DNA of 64,000 bases, taken from positions 1 through 64,000 of the forward strand of contig NZ_JSYN01000018.1 of NCBI RefSeq assembly GCF_000812965.1, given 5' to 3'. Every line of letters begins with the position of its first letter. The first letter of the stretch is position 1. A program made the position numbers and the translations under genes. This DNA is from Pedobacter kyungheensis (GTDB lineage: Bacteria; Bacteroidota; Bacteroidia; Sphingobacteriales; Sphingobacteriaceae). This document shows positions 1-9,166 of the stretch, piece by piece. Under the pieces are notes generated by a model. The model searched no databases and was not told where the DNA came from. It worked only from the letters and a program-made list of their open reading frames with translations.

Positions 1-46
1 TATTGCCAGCTTTTCAGTTTATTGCCCTCTCCTTCCGAGCGGGTTG

Positions 47-77
47 CAAAGGTAGAAAAAATTAATACCCACGCAAA
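47..77 (-). promoter_or_regulatory. Strong Bacteroidota-type promoter reading out of the left edge
   Basis: Read on the minus strand, a -7 box TACCTTTG (47-54) lies 19 bases from a TTTG -33 element (74-77). This matches the TTTG-N19-TAnnTTTG consensus of the Bacteroidota primary sigma factor. The gene it drives must lie beyond position 1, because no open frame starts between it and the edge. Confidence 0.5.
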
Positions 78-326
78 GGCTTTTGGCTGTTTTATCGGCA
101 GGTTTATGCTAAATAATTGGTTTACAGCTGAAAATAATATTCATCGGGATAAAACAATTGGGGGATTGGGCTGTTATATGGGGATTTTTAGGCCCAGGCC
201 AGCCGTTTTTTTACCATTAAGGAGTTAAGGAAATTAAGGGTTGAGAGTGATTTTTTGTTTTTGGGCACCTTGAAGGAGTGTTTTGCACAGGCTGTGCCAC
301 TTAAACCCCTGCCTGCAGCAGGCAGG

Positions 327-390
327 TGATAGAACGTAAAGCCCGGAGCGAGGTACGAGTGAGGACTTGAAGGAATAGCAGGACGACCAC
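327..390 (+). repeat. Dispersed intergenic repeat, copy 1
   Basis: A stretch containing GATAGAACGTAAAGCCCGG, then AGGACTTGAAGGAATAGCAGGA, matches with scattered differences the reverse complement of 25383-25451. A short palindrome (CCTGCCTGCAGCAGGCAGG, 308-326) abuts it on the left. The 1-470 interval otherwise holds only the edge promoter, and I see no credible gene in it. Confidence 0.6.
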
Positions 391-470
391 ATGCTACAAT
401 GCACAGGAACTTGCTTTGCTGATGGTAATGATATACTTATTAACTGAGGAATAGCTTTCCCCAGCCTGTT

Positions 471-869
471 TTACACCAGCCCCTCCATATAGAATACGTT
501 AAACTTATGTCCATCGGGATCGCAGAAAACAAAACCATAATAGCCCTCTCCAAATTCTTCCGGCTGAGAAACCAGCTTCCCTCCTGCCTTTTCAATTTCT
601 TTGGCCCATTCGTTTACTTCGGCTTTGCTACCAGCGGAAAGGGTAAATACCACTTCATTTCCATGCTTCAGGTCGACGATATCGCCATGAATATTGGGTT
701 TAAGCACATCCTTTAAAAAGAAATGAATGACGAAATTACTTTCGCCTACCAAAAAGCTGGTTAAATCTTTAGATGAACCATTGGGCTTAAAGCCAATTGC
801 AGAATAAAACCTGGTTGTTTGCTCCAAATCGTTTACAGCCAAATTGGCCCATATCTTTCTCGTTTTCAT
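471..869 (-). CDS. VOC-family (glyoxalase/bleomycin-resistance fold) protein
   Basis: The 132-residue product has the single-module vicinal-oxygen-chelate layout. It opens with a beta strand and helix containing NLAVNDLEQTTRFYSAIGF, and ends with the typical WAKEIEKAGG...FCDPDGHKFNVFY block. Family members bind a metal and act as lyases, dioxygenases or drug-binding proteins; the substrate cannot be told here. The longest open frame begins at 959, but the start at 869 (MKTRKIW) fits the domain boundary, and the 30 extra residues upstream look non-coding. It converges on nothing immediately to its left and is separated from the large minus-strand gene on its right by a bidirectional terminator, so it is probably monocistronic. 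The predicted location is cytoplasmic. Confidence 0.85.
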   Translation of the reverse strand: MKTRKIWANLAVNDLEQTTRFYSAIGFKPNGSSKDLTSFLVGESNFVIHFFLKDVLKPNIHGDIVDLKHGNEVVFTLSAGSKAEVNEWAKEIEKAGGKLVSQPEEFGEGYYGFVFCDPDGHKFNVFYMEGLV

Positions 870-992
870 AATATGATGTTTTTGTTTTATCAAAAATAAG
901 TAATAACCACGCTTTTGATGGGGTGCATTCGGGCTAAAATTGAACAGCATTTGTGCCAAACTTGAGCTAAGCGGGATTAAAATCGATCACAA

Positions 993-1029
993 ACAAAAAG
1001 AGAGTGCTTTTAAGGCACTCTCTTTTTGT
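993..1029 (-). terminator. Intrinsic terminator (hairpin usable in both directions)
   Basis: Fifteen-base arms (ACAAAAAGAGAGTGC and its complement) enclose a 7-base loop, and A/T tracts lie on both sides. It sits just past the stop of the Ig-repeat gene at 1049 and is the likely end of that minus-strand transcript. Confidence 0.8.
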
Positions 1030-1048
1030 TAATCTTCAAAACTAAAGG

Positions 1049-3987
1049 TTATAACTTAATTACTTTCACCACCTTTCTTTCTGTACCCTGACGTACTTCT
1101 ACCAAATACACGCCGGCAGGGAGCTCGGAACCAAAAGTTAACTGATCGGTAGCAGCTATTTTAGCTTCTTTAACCAATTGCTGCGCTATATTATATACCC
1201 TGTATTGCAATGCTTCGTTACTAGGGCTTTCTACCTGCACTTTAAATCCGGTTGTACTTGGATTTGGCCAGGCCGTAATTTTTAATCCCAGCAACGAGCC
1301 AATGGTATTGCTGATCTCGTTGCCCAGCGAAAACTCATCCGTACCCGCAGCACTGGCTTCCTTATTGAGTAATAATTCGGGCCTATTGTTGTTAGCTTCG
1401 CGCGAATTAAAGGTTACCAGGTTACCCGATCCTTTTGCGCCCTGATTAACGAGCCTGATAGAAATGATTTTTTTACCTAAAGCCAGCTGGCTGTTGATAT
1501 AGGCAGTTACATCCAGTTCGTACCAGGCACGTGCTGTATTGTTAACGGTATAACTACCCAGTGGTGTACCGCTTTCTGCAGGTTTATTGTTCCAGGTAAT
1601 GGTGCTTTCGCCCCAGATTGTATTTGATAAGCCAAACACTGATATGGTTCTTGATGGATTAACCTCAACACGGGAAGCATATACCCTGATTTTTGCGCTG
1701 TTTACTGCCGAACCAGTAAATGCGCTGTAATCAAAACGCAGGTAAGATTCTCTTAAAAACGACCAGTTATCGCTGCTTACATCGAGGCTTTTCGAATTTC
1801 CGCTATTGGCGCCAGCGAAAAGCCCATCGCGAACAAAAGCATCGGCTACCGGATTAAGGGCTAAAGCTTGTGCAGGGTTTACCTTCACATTAACTGTTGC
1901 AGCCGTAGCAATCCGGCCTAAATTATCGAATGCTTTTGCGGTAAGCGTGTACATGCCTGGCGAAACATTATTCCATACTACTGCATACGGTGCCGAGGTT
2001 GATTGCCCTATTAATGCAGCGCCCTGATAAAATTCTACTTTAGTAATTGTGCCGGTAGTATTGGCATTAATGGTAATGTTTGAATTTGCAGAAAATGATG
2101 CGTTGTTTAACGGAGCAGTAATTGCCACTGTTGGCGCTGCGCTAACCGTAACATTTACAACTGCAGATAAGGCTGTTGCGCCATTATCATCGGTTGCCTT
2201 TGCGGTAAGTGCATAGGTTCCAGCCGGGGCATTGTTCCACATGAAACTATATGGGCTAGTTGCTGCCTGACCTAAAAGTGTGCTACCCTGATAAAACTCT
2301 ACTTTAGCAATTGAACCATCTGTATCGCTGGCATCGGCTTTTATAATAAAATTTGCACCTGCTGGAATGGTTGCAAGGTTTGTTGGCGACGTGATAGCCA
2401 CCGCTGGTATGGCATTTATCTTAATCCTCACCGTATCTGCAACTGCTGTTCCTCCATTATTATCGGTGGCCTTTGCCGTGATGTTGTAAAATCTGGTGTT
2501 GGGAGTATTCCAGGTATAACTATATGGTGCAGTAGTAGATTGACCTAAAAGCGTACTGCCTTCATAAAACTCTACTTTGCTGATTGTTCCGTCGCTATCA
2601 GTAGCATTGGCGGTAATGGTAACATTTGTTCCTGCGGTAAATGCAGCAGCGTATGCTGGTGAGCTAATGGTTATTGTTGGCAAGGTGTTTATGGTAACTA
2701 TAACAATGTCTGATGTGGTTGTACCTCCATTATTATCGGTTGCCTTGGCAGTAAGGCTATAATTTCCGGCAGCTGGATTGTTCCAGGTAAAGCTATATGG
2801 CGCAGTAGTTGATTGCCCCAATAAGGTACTGCCCTGATAAAATTCTACTTTAGCAATAGTTCCATCGCTATCGGCCGCATTGGCATCGATAGTAGCATTT
2901 GTTCCGGCAGCAAATACAGCATTATTTCCCGGCGAACTAATGGCTACTGTTGGCAAAATATTTACGGTAATCTTAATCGTGTCTGACACAATTGTACCTC
3001 CATTATTATCGGTTGCCTTTGCAGTAAGGTTATAACCTCCGGCTGCAGGATTATTCCAGGTAAAGCTATAAGGTGCAGTAGTTGATTGCCCCAATAAGGT
3101 GCTTCCATGATAAAATTCTACTTTAGCAATAGTTCCGTCAGTATCGGCTGCATTGGCTTCGATAGTAACATTTGTTCCGGCAGTAAATACCGTATTATTT
3201 GCCGGCGAGTTGATGGCCACTGTCGGTAAGGTATTAACGGTAACCTTAACCGTGTCTGATACAGTTGTTCCATTATTATTATCTGTTGCCTTTGCAATAA
3301 GGCTATAATTTCCCGCAGCAGGATTATTCCAGGTAAAGCTATATGGCGCAGTAGTTGATTGCCCCAATAAGGTATTGCCCTGATAAAATTCTACTTTGCT
3401 AATTGTTCCATCTGCATCAGCCGCATTGGCTTCGATAGTAACATTTGTTCCTGCAGTAAATACCGCATTATTTGCAGGCGAGCTAATGGCTACTGTTGGC
3501 AAGGTATTAATGGTAACCTTAACCGTGTCTGATACAGTTGTTCCATTATTATTATCTGTTGCTTTAGCAGTAAGATTATAATTTCCCGCAGCAGGATTAT
3601 TCCAGGTAAAGCTATAAGGTGCAGTGGTTGATTGACCCAAAAGTGTGTTGCCCTGATAAAATTCTACTTTAGCAATAGTTCCATCCGCATCGGTGGCATT
3701 GGCGTTAATTACAACACTATCGCCTACTGTAACTACTGCATTGTTCACTGGCGCAGTAATCGATACTGTTGGCAACAGGTTAGCCACATCAACAGCCGGA
3801 TAAACTAATTTTCTTGCGCCATCGTATCCAATTGCATAAACACTTGTAGAGCCTGCACCATATTGAACGGTTGTAGTTGCGTTTGCAGTAGTTGCTTCTC
3901 CGGCACCATAAATAGCCACATCGGTAAGTACTTTTTGGTTATAGGTTTCGAAGGCTACTGCATTGGCCCATTTGGTATTATCGATTT
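1049..3987 (-). CDS. C-terminal half of a frameshifted T9SS surface protein: seven Ig-like repeats, DNRLRE domain, type-A sorting tail
   Basis: This frame encodes seven tandem bacterial Ig-like modules of about 91 residues, each carrying DGTIAKVEFYQG and a PYSFTWNN-like core. They are followed by a DNRLRE-type domain (about 170 residues, beginning near PVADAFVRDG) and a T9SS type-A sorting domain (AWPNPSTTGF ... GVYLVEV ... VKVIKL). It has no signal peptide. The annotated-looking start near 3919 falls mid-domain, but the frame is open upstream to about 3987, where it meets the M60-like peptidase frame. One extra A in the A-run at 3985-3988 would join the two into one protein of about 1840 residues. 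I therefore read it as the stalk and cell-surface anchor of that peptidase. The Ig modules likely space the catalytic head from the membrane. Either a true frameshift mutation or a sequencing error could explain the split. Confidence 0.8.
2080..3790 (-). repeat. Tandem 273-bp repeats encoding Ig-like modules
   Basis: The LPTV-type module junctions recur about every 273 bases (near 2676, 2950, 3221, 3495 and 3770), with diverged units at the low-coordinate end. Adjacent units between 2680 and 3770 are nearly identical over long stretches, while the last two (2080-2660) are more diverged. This suggests recent duplication or gene conversion in the central units. Confidence 0.8.
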
Positions 3988-6573
3988 TAAGGTGTTGGTA
4001 TTTACCGTTACACCAACTGTAGCAACAGCTGTTGTTGCCAAGGGTGTAAGGTTTTTAAATGTATTTATGGTATTTGCCGAAATGTAATTTAAAACCGGAG
4101 ATACTGGCTTTGGATATCCTTTAGCCTGTACAGCGGCAATTAATGCATCAATCTGCGCTTGTGTAATGGTTAGTCGCTTTATAGAATAATCGTCGATATC
4201 GAGGTCAATTGGTAAAAGGTAACCGCTTTTAACAAAGAAATCGGTCAAATCTTCATGAACGGCATCGCAGGTGGCACTTACAAAATTAAGCAATAACTGA
4301 CCTTCGTTTAGTCCGGTCTGACTGGTTGTACGCATTTTTTCCAGCACATCGCAATACCAAAAGGCCACATCTGGCTGCCCAACCGGAGCTGGCGTACCCG
4401 ATAAGCGTTGTTGCATGGTAGGCAGATTTTTACTTGCACCTGCAAGCTGGTAATACAATTCCAATTGCCATAAAGGTACCAACCTCACAAAAACATCACC
4501 CTGTGCCTCCATGTGTTTTTTCTGGATCAGACAATTATCAAACAACGATCCGTAGCGGCCTCCATACAAGCTGGCAGCACCCGCTTTTGGCACATCGTTA
4601 CCTTTTTCGAGCCTCGTTGTATTTAAATAGTTGGTACTGTATAAATATTGTATCCAGGCCGAATTCACATTATTGGTAACCTCGGTCATACCGATCCATC
4701 TGGCGCCCGGTCTAACCTGGTTATTGTGTCCAAACTCGTGAGCAATGCCCCATGGATCTTTAAAAACACCTGTCGGACTTGCCAGGTTGGAACCGTCCCC
4801 CCCCACACCAATGGGATAGTTTACGCCATCGCCACCTGCATTGGGGTTTCCATCACCAGTTATCGACCTGAAAAACATGTGATTTTTAGGCACCCTGTTA
4901 TATTTGGTAAGGCCATTTAAGGTATACTCGTTGTGCACAATGGTATCGTAAGCCACAACCAGTGCTTTTCCACTCGATGCTGAATTGCTTATGAGGATAT
5001 TTTTGTTCAGATTTAAATTAACATAGGTTCCTTTAATATCCAGTTTCGAATACACGCCGTTAAGCAGCATCTGGGTCCATTGCTCGTTGGTATCGGTTAA
5101 AGGATTGTAATATCCGTTTACCTGCCCCGTAGTAATGTTAATCTGTACGGGCTGCAGATTTGGACTATCGCTAAAATAACCAATGTAGGCTAATCCATCG
5201 TGTAGCACATTGACAATGTTTACCCCTTTTTTCAAGGGGTAACTATCGGTAGTGGCACTGTAATCCAATCCAAAATCTTTAATTATTAATTGTGGATTTA
5301 CCCCATAAGTATCGCCAACAAAAACAATAGCTTTGGTATTGGCCTTAAAAGCAATACCAGTTGGGTTCTCGACCCTGTTTAAGCCGCTTGTTTTTAATAT
5401 GCCTTCTACAGTTCCCGGATTTGGATAAAAATCGTAGGTCTGCACACGGTATTTCTTATTATAGCTGTTGTTGAAAATACACTGTGCCAAAGATTTAAAA
5501 AATGGTGAGGCAATTGCATCGATATCGGTTTGGGTAATTCCGGGCTTCAATGTAGTATGCAAATCGTCGGCAAAAATATTGGTGTACAAATTACCAGCAC
5601 TATTTTTCTGGTAGAATTGCATTTCGGCACAACTGGCAAAATTGTTTTTACCTGTAAGCACTTTAACCACAATTTGGGTAACATTGGTTAATGCTGTTGG
5701 AAAACTGATCTGATAGGCTGCAGAACTGAAACCGGTATCAAAATTCATTAATTTTGTTAAGGTAGTTTGTGTGGTGGTTTTATACCAGATTTCGCCTGTA
5801 CCAAAAATACCATTGGAGCCGCCATCCTGCCTGGGTACATAGCTGATATAATCGATAGTTGGATTGGCAGTAAAATTATAGGTTAAGCTCATCGGAAATC
5901 CACCACCGGCATAACTAGAATGGTATAAAGTAGCGGTGTTGTTATCGTAAGTACGCGATATATCTTCGCCGCCATTTGCCGCCGGGCTTACGCTTGCACT
6001 CGAAATGCCGAGTTTAATATCCGAATAGGCGGTAAAATCTTCTGCTATCGGATTGTCGCAATCTAGAGGCTGAACGAACGGTCCGGTTTCGGCAGAGCTA
6101 AAATTGATTTCAGCACAACTCGAAAAATTACCCCCGGCGGCCCTGATCACAAAACGCACGATGTAAGGCCTTACAATCGGACTGGCTGTCATATCGATCG
6201 TTTTTACGGTGTTATTTTGGGCCCAGCTGATATTGCTTAGCTTGCTTACAAAAACCGAAGGCGCATCGGACGTGGCGTAATAAACATCTACAGTGGTCCA
6301 GATACCGTTTGGCCCCGATTGCCTTGGTGTATAATCTACTTTGTTAATGCTTTTTACACCAACAAAATAAAAATCTACCGTATCTGGCATCGCATTTAAC
6401 GACCAGTTAGAGTGGTAAATGGTGGTTAAGTTGCCATCAAAGGCTTTAGTAATTTCGCTACCACTTTGCGATGGCCGTTTTGAAGCGGCGGCGGTAATGG
6501 TGACCGGGTTTTGGGCATTTGCAATTGCACAGAGCAATAACATTGCGAGAAAAGAGAGTAATCGTTTTTTCAT
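3955..6573 (-). CDS. Secreted M60-like (gluzincin) metallopeptidase, catalytic half of a frameshifted T9SS protein
   Basis: The product has a Sec signal peptide (MKKRLLSFLAMLLLCAIANA) and two F5/8-type-C-like carbohydrate-binding modules (about residues 20-165 and 175-330, each with SGSEITKAFDGN / GGEDISRTYDNN). A peptidase M60 domain follows, with the zinc motif HEFGH near residue 610 and a downstream Glu in GMTEV. M60 enzymes (enhancin and mucin-degrading families) cleave heavily glycosylated proteins at the cell surface or outside. The last genuine residues are around TVNTNTLK; the final dozen residues before the stop at 3955 are out of frame with the rest of the gene. Supplying one base at 3985-3988 continues into KIDNTKWANAVAFETYNQKV and then the Ig-repeat frame. 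It is transcribed after the PorV-family gene, 76 bases upstream. Confidence 0.85.
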   Translation of the reverse strand: MKKRLLSFLAMLLLCAIANAQNPVTITAAASKRPSQSGSEITKAFDGNLTTIYHSNWSLNAMPDTVDFYFVGVKSINKVDYTPRQSGPNGIWTTVDVYYATSDAPSVFVSKLSNISWAQNNTVKTIDMTASPIVRPYIVRFVIRAAGGNFSSCAEINFSSAETGPFVQPLDCDNPIAEDFTAYSDIKLGISSASVSPAANGGEDISRTYDNNTATLYHSSYAGGGFPMSLTYNFTANPTIDYISYVPRQDGGSNGIFGTGEIWYKTTTQTTLTKLMNFDTGFSSAAYQISFPTALTNVTQIVVKVLTGKNNFASCAEMQFYQKNSAGNLYTNIFADDLHTTLKPGITQTDIDAIASPFFKSLAQCIFNNSYNKKYRVQTYDFYPNPGTVEGILKTSGLNRVENPTGIAFKANTKAIVFVGDTYGVNPQLIIKDFGLDYSATTDSYPLKKGVNIVNVLHDGLAYIGYFSDSPNLQPVQINITTGQVNGYYNPLTDTNEQWTQMLLNGVYSKLDIKGTYVNLNLNKNILISNSASSGKALVVAYDTIVHNEYTLNGLTKYNRVPKNHMFFRSITGDGNPNAGGDGVNYPIGVGGDGSNLASPTGVFKDPWGIAHEFGHNNQVRPGARWIGMTEVTNNVNSAWIQYLYSTNYLNTTRLEKGNDVPKAGAASLYGGRYGSLFDNCLIQKKHMEAQGDVFVRLVPLWQLELYYQLAGASKNLPTMQQRLSGTPAPVGQPDVAFWYCDVLEKMRTTSQTGLNEGQLLLNFVSATCDAVHEDLTDFFVKSGYLLPIDLDIDDYSIKRLTITQAQIDALIAAVQAKGYPKPVSPVLNYISANTINTFKNLTPLATTAVATVGVTVNTNTLKSIIPNGPMQ

Positions 6574-6649
6574 CTGGTTAGGGTTTAAATTTAAATAATA
6601 AGGAATTTATGCTTGCCTTTCAGCATCACGCCTTAATCAGGCGGTTGGT

Positions 6650-7816
6650 TTAGTTTTTATTTAGTTTTCGGGGAAGAAAATTTACAGCAAGGCCAAATCG
6701 CAAAGTATTGGCCAGTGGGTTGCTTCTTTCGGAGGTTACCAGGTATGACATATCGATACTGTATATCTGATATCTGAATCCTGCTCCGAGGGTAAAATAG
6801 CTGCCATCACCTTTCTGTACGTCCTGATAGTTATAGCCGGCACGAAAAACCATCATATCTTTATACAGCAATTCGAGTCCGGTTGAGAGGCCTATTTCTC
6901 TGAGTTCTTCGTTAAAACCTCCGGGAGCATCGTTAAACGAGCCAAAAATCCCTGCCGGAACAGACCTGTTGGGGTCTTTTCCACTAATAATCTTGCCATC
7001 TGGCGAATAAACGGGCTGGGTAGGTATAAGCAGTTTATTTACATCTAAGGCAAGGGTTAGCTTACTTTCATTGCCAATAAAGGCAACTGCGGAGCCAAGC
7101 TTGAGCTCTGTTGGTAAAAAATATTGCTGCCCGGTATTGCTGTAACTCATTTTTGTGCCAATGTTGGATATGTTTATCCCTACCGACCAATTTGCTGGTC
7201 CGCCAAACATCATTACTTCTTTTCTGTAGATGCCAGATATATCGGCAGCCAAAGCCCTTCCGGGTCCGGTTTGCACACCTGACATGGTTACGCCGGTAAA
7301 TAAACTGCTGTTGATGAAACGAATACTTCCACCGAGTGCGAATTCTTTTCCAAAACTCCTGGCATAGGTAATATCAGCTGCAAACTCGCTGGGGCGTGCA
7401 GTACCAAGCTCCTGCGAGTTATCATCAGTAAGATTAACTGAGCCCATAGAGAAGTACCTCAGCGAAGCGCCTATGGTATTGCGCCCATCCAGATTGCGAT
7501 AACCGCTCAGGAAAGAAAGGTTCATGTCGGGCACCAGATTGCGCATCCAGGGTGTATAAGTTAATCCTACCCCTGTCGACCCCTCAGGAAGGTAGGCCAT
7601 CGATGCAGCATTAATGGCAGCCGAATGTGCATCGGCCTCTACAGCCACCCCGGCATTCCCCATGCCACCAATACGCGCACCTGGCGTAATCCGTAAAAAG
7701 GGAGCTGCAGCAATCAGGCTATTGGTTCTGTTTCCATTTATATCTCCTGCCTGCTGGGCAGCTACGTCTGTAACAACTAAAGCAATTAAGGTTAAAAGGA
7801 AAAATATTCTATTCAT
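6650..7816 (-). CDS. porV: PorV-family type IX secretion outer-membrane protein
   Basis: The 388-residue protein has a signal peptide (MNRIFFLLTLIALVVTDVAA) and then the PorV/LptO opening with NSLIAAAPFLRITPGARIGGMGNAGVA. A string of amphipathic strands follows, with a C-terminal aromatic-rich barrel strand (TLRFGLAVNFL). PorV-family barrels form part of the T9SS attachment complex, shuttling sorting-domain cargo from the translocon to the PorU sortase. It lies directly upstream of, and co-oriented with, a T9SS type-A cargo gene. It may therefore be the chromosomal PorV, or a second PorV-like paralogue dedicated to that cargo. The length and conserved N-terminus fit PorV better than PorQ. I cannot tell whether the genome has another copy. 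Confidence 0.75.
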   Translation of the reverse strand: MNRIFFLLTLIALVVTDVAAQQAGDINGNRTNSLIAAAPFLRITPGARIGGMGNAGVAVEADAHSAAINAASMAYLPEGSTGVGLTYTPWMRNLVPDMNLSFLSGYRNLDGRNTIGASLRYFSMGSVNLTDDNSQELGTARPSEFAADITYARSFGKEFALGGSIRFINSSLFTGVTMSGVQTGPGRALAADISGIYRKEVMMFGGPANWSVGINISNIGTKMSYSNTGQQYFLPTELKLGSAVAFIGNESKLTLALDVNKLLIPTQPVYSPDGKIISGKDPNRSVPAGIFGSFNDAPGGFNEELREIGLSTGLELLYKDMMVFRAGYNYQDVQKGDGSYFTLGAGFRYQIYSIDMSYLVTSERSNPLANTLRFGLAVNFLPRKLNKN

Positions 7817-8183
7817 TGTTTAGATTATGGGTTTAAAATTTCTGGCACTTATTCAAAAAAACTATCACCTTCAGTCTCCTTAATCCCATACCAGTCCCAA
7901 CTTTTTATTTCGATAAACGATTACATGAATCACCATTTGCGTAACATGAAACAAAATAAAACAGTCGATTTTAGGCAATACTGTATCTGTCCGTTATTTC
8001 AACAGGATAATTGTTTCAAGATGTTAGCTCTTGCAATATTTATTAATCGTTTACCCGATTGTTACCAGCAATTCATTTGTTTGGTTAGCTTATTAAAATG
8101 TTTGTTAGGATTGGTATTGATCTTAGTTAGAGACCTTATTCAAAGCTAGTTACATTTGATTTATGCGAAAGAGAAAAGATAGC

Positions 8184-8195
8184 ACAAACGTTTGT
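8184..8195. promoter_or_regulatory. LacI-family operator-like palindrome
   Basis: The perfect 12-bp palindrome ACAAACGTTTGT has the central CpG typical of LacI-family operators. The same 12-mer occurs at 55795-55806 between anmK and nagB. It lies 368 bases upstream of the porV start codon. Confidence 0.45.
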
Positions 8196-8500
8196 TTAGT
8201 GGCGAATCGCCTTCAGAAAGGTATTTAAGTGCTATAAATCCTATAGATTATATTTCATATCTGCCATAAAACTTTCAAGAATGATGCAACGCAGCAGTGT
8301 AAAAAGTAAAAATCAATAAAGTCTGTGTACCATTTTCAAAATCTGGCATTTAGTACCACACTTTCCTGATTATTTGCGAAAGGAACAGCAGATGTAAATT
8401 TATTATTACAAAATAATAAAATGATCGAAACAAATAATCGACAAAAAAGATTGGAGATCTAACAGGCTAAGGCTTGCCTGTGAAAATGAGTGCTTTACAC

Positions 8501-8512
8501 GCAAACGTTTGT
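8501..8512. promoter_or_regulatory. Second LacI-family operator-like palindrome
   Basis: CGCAAACGTTTGTG shares the CAAACGTTTG core with 8184-8195 and lies about 317 bases further upstream. Two spaced operators could allow looping; this is inference. Confidence 0.4.
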
Positions 8513-8648
8513 GCTTTATTTCATTCAGGAATTTTGCGCTTGCAGGCCAACAGCCCATTGTAGTGATTCAGCGTGTAGGTGCATAGGCCAACAGGAACTT
8601 TCTGGTAAGCTGCCACACGCCACGCATGATAATTAGCAAAGGGGCTAA

Positions 8649-8711
8649 AAACAAAAAAGCCTCAACTTTTTCAAGTTAAGGCTTTTGTTGCGGAATGGAC
8701 GGGCCTCGAAC
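8649..8711 (-). pseudogene. tRNA-Asp 3'-end remnant plus terminator; putative far attachment site of the island
   Basis: These 63 bases equal 23637-23699 and 23907-23969 with one mismatch. They comprise the tRNA terminator hairpin (8653-8682) and the last 21 bases of tRNA-Asp (8691-8711, acceptor and part of the T arm). Homology stops abruptly inside the T arm. This is what integration at a tRNA 3' end leaves, with an intact tRNA at one end (23679-23752) and a 3' fragment at the other. Deletion within an old tandem tRNA array is the alternative. Confidence 0.65.
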
Positions 8712-8742
8712 ACCATATGTATATCTTTGATAATTAGTTTTT

Positions 8743-8828
8743 TAAAACATATCACCATCGCCTGCTCACTATTTGACTGTAATTGATTAGTATTAATACT
8801 ATTTGATACAATTTACTTGTCAGTTTTG
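8743..8828 (-). pseudogene. Fragment of an RHS toxin tip and its upstream flank
   Basis: The 8749-8828 sequence is a diverged copy of 9773-9890. On the minus strand the frame reads AGDGDM and then stops, matching VGDGDM at the start of the tip remnant at 9617-9790. It lies just inside the island boundary and looks like the worn end of a former cassette. Confidence 0.45.
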
Positions 8829-8944
8829 CGTAACACAGATAAACCAGAGCATATTGATCCCTCTTTATCAAAAACAACTAATCAGAAAGAGCCTAATTAA
8901 TGGCTGATTTTGCTATGCAATAAAATTAGCAGGATAGGGTCAAT

Positions 8945-9166
8945 CAAATTGGTTTATGTCGTCAGAGCACAATTTTGTTCTTACTCAAAATCTAAAAATG
9001 TTGGCAATAAAGTAACCTTCCAAGGTGAACTAAATTTACTTTCAAGAACCCATTTTTTCTCAATCATTTTTTTTACTGAAACTTGTTCATTATTAGCTTT
9101 CCCTGCAAAAGTTAATAAAATAAAAATACAAGCTGTAAGAGTGAGTTTCAAATTAGAATTAATCAA
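8945..9166 (-). pseudogene. Truncated paralogue of the 12813-13556 secreted protein
   Basis: The open part (8981-9166) encodes about 60 residues matching the N-terminus of the 12813-13556 product, including MIEKKWVLESKFSSPWKVTL and LLPTFLDFE. A GAG-AAA in the intact gene is GAG-TAA here, ending the frame. DNA similarity continues to about 8945 and then disappears. It directly follows the membrane protein at 9163-9570, so it is probably the second gene of a decayed immunity pair. Confidence 0.65.

Larger units (their letters stand above)
7817..8648. other. Long non-coding interval upstream of porV
   Basis: About 830 bases show no convincing coding frame. The only longer plus-strand frame (7925-8149) is Cys/Leu-rich with no recognisable family. 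The interval contains two LacI-type palindromes, listed separately, and is presumably the regulatory region of the minus-strand porV/M60 operon. I could not find a confident TAnnTTTG box here. Confidence 0.4.

Noticed and set aside
22-228. 68-codon frame at the left edge
   Set aside because: It overlaps a strong opposite-strand promoter and has no recognisable features.
1806-3581. Plus-strand frames opposite the Ig repeats
   Set aside because: They recur with the 273-base period as mirror images of the repeats and show no start context or protein signature.
2080-3790. Repeat array as CRISPR
   Set aside because: Units are 273 bases and coding, without short spacers or cas genes; no CRISPR array is present in the window.
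3985-3988. Programmed -1 frameshift in the M60-like gene
   Set aside because: The local A-run is only four bases with no X XXY YYZ heptamer or clear downstream stem, so mutation or sequencing error is simpler.
7925-8149. 74-codon plus-strand frame upstream of porV
   Set aside because: Cys/Leu-rich with no homology pattern, and located in a presumed regulatory region.
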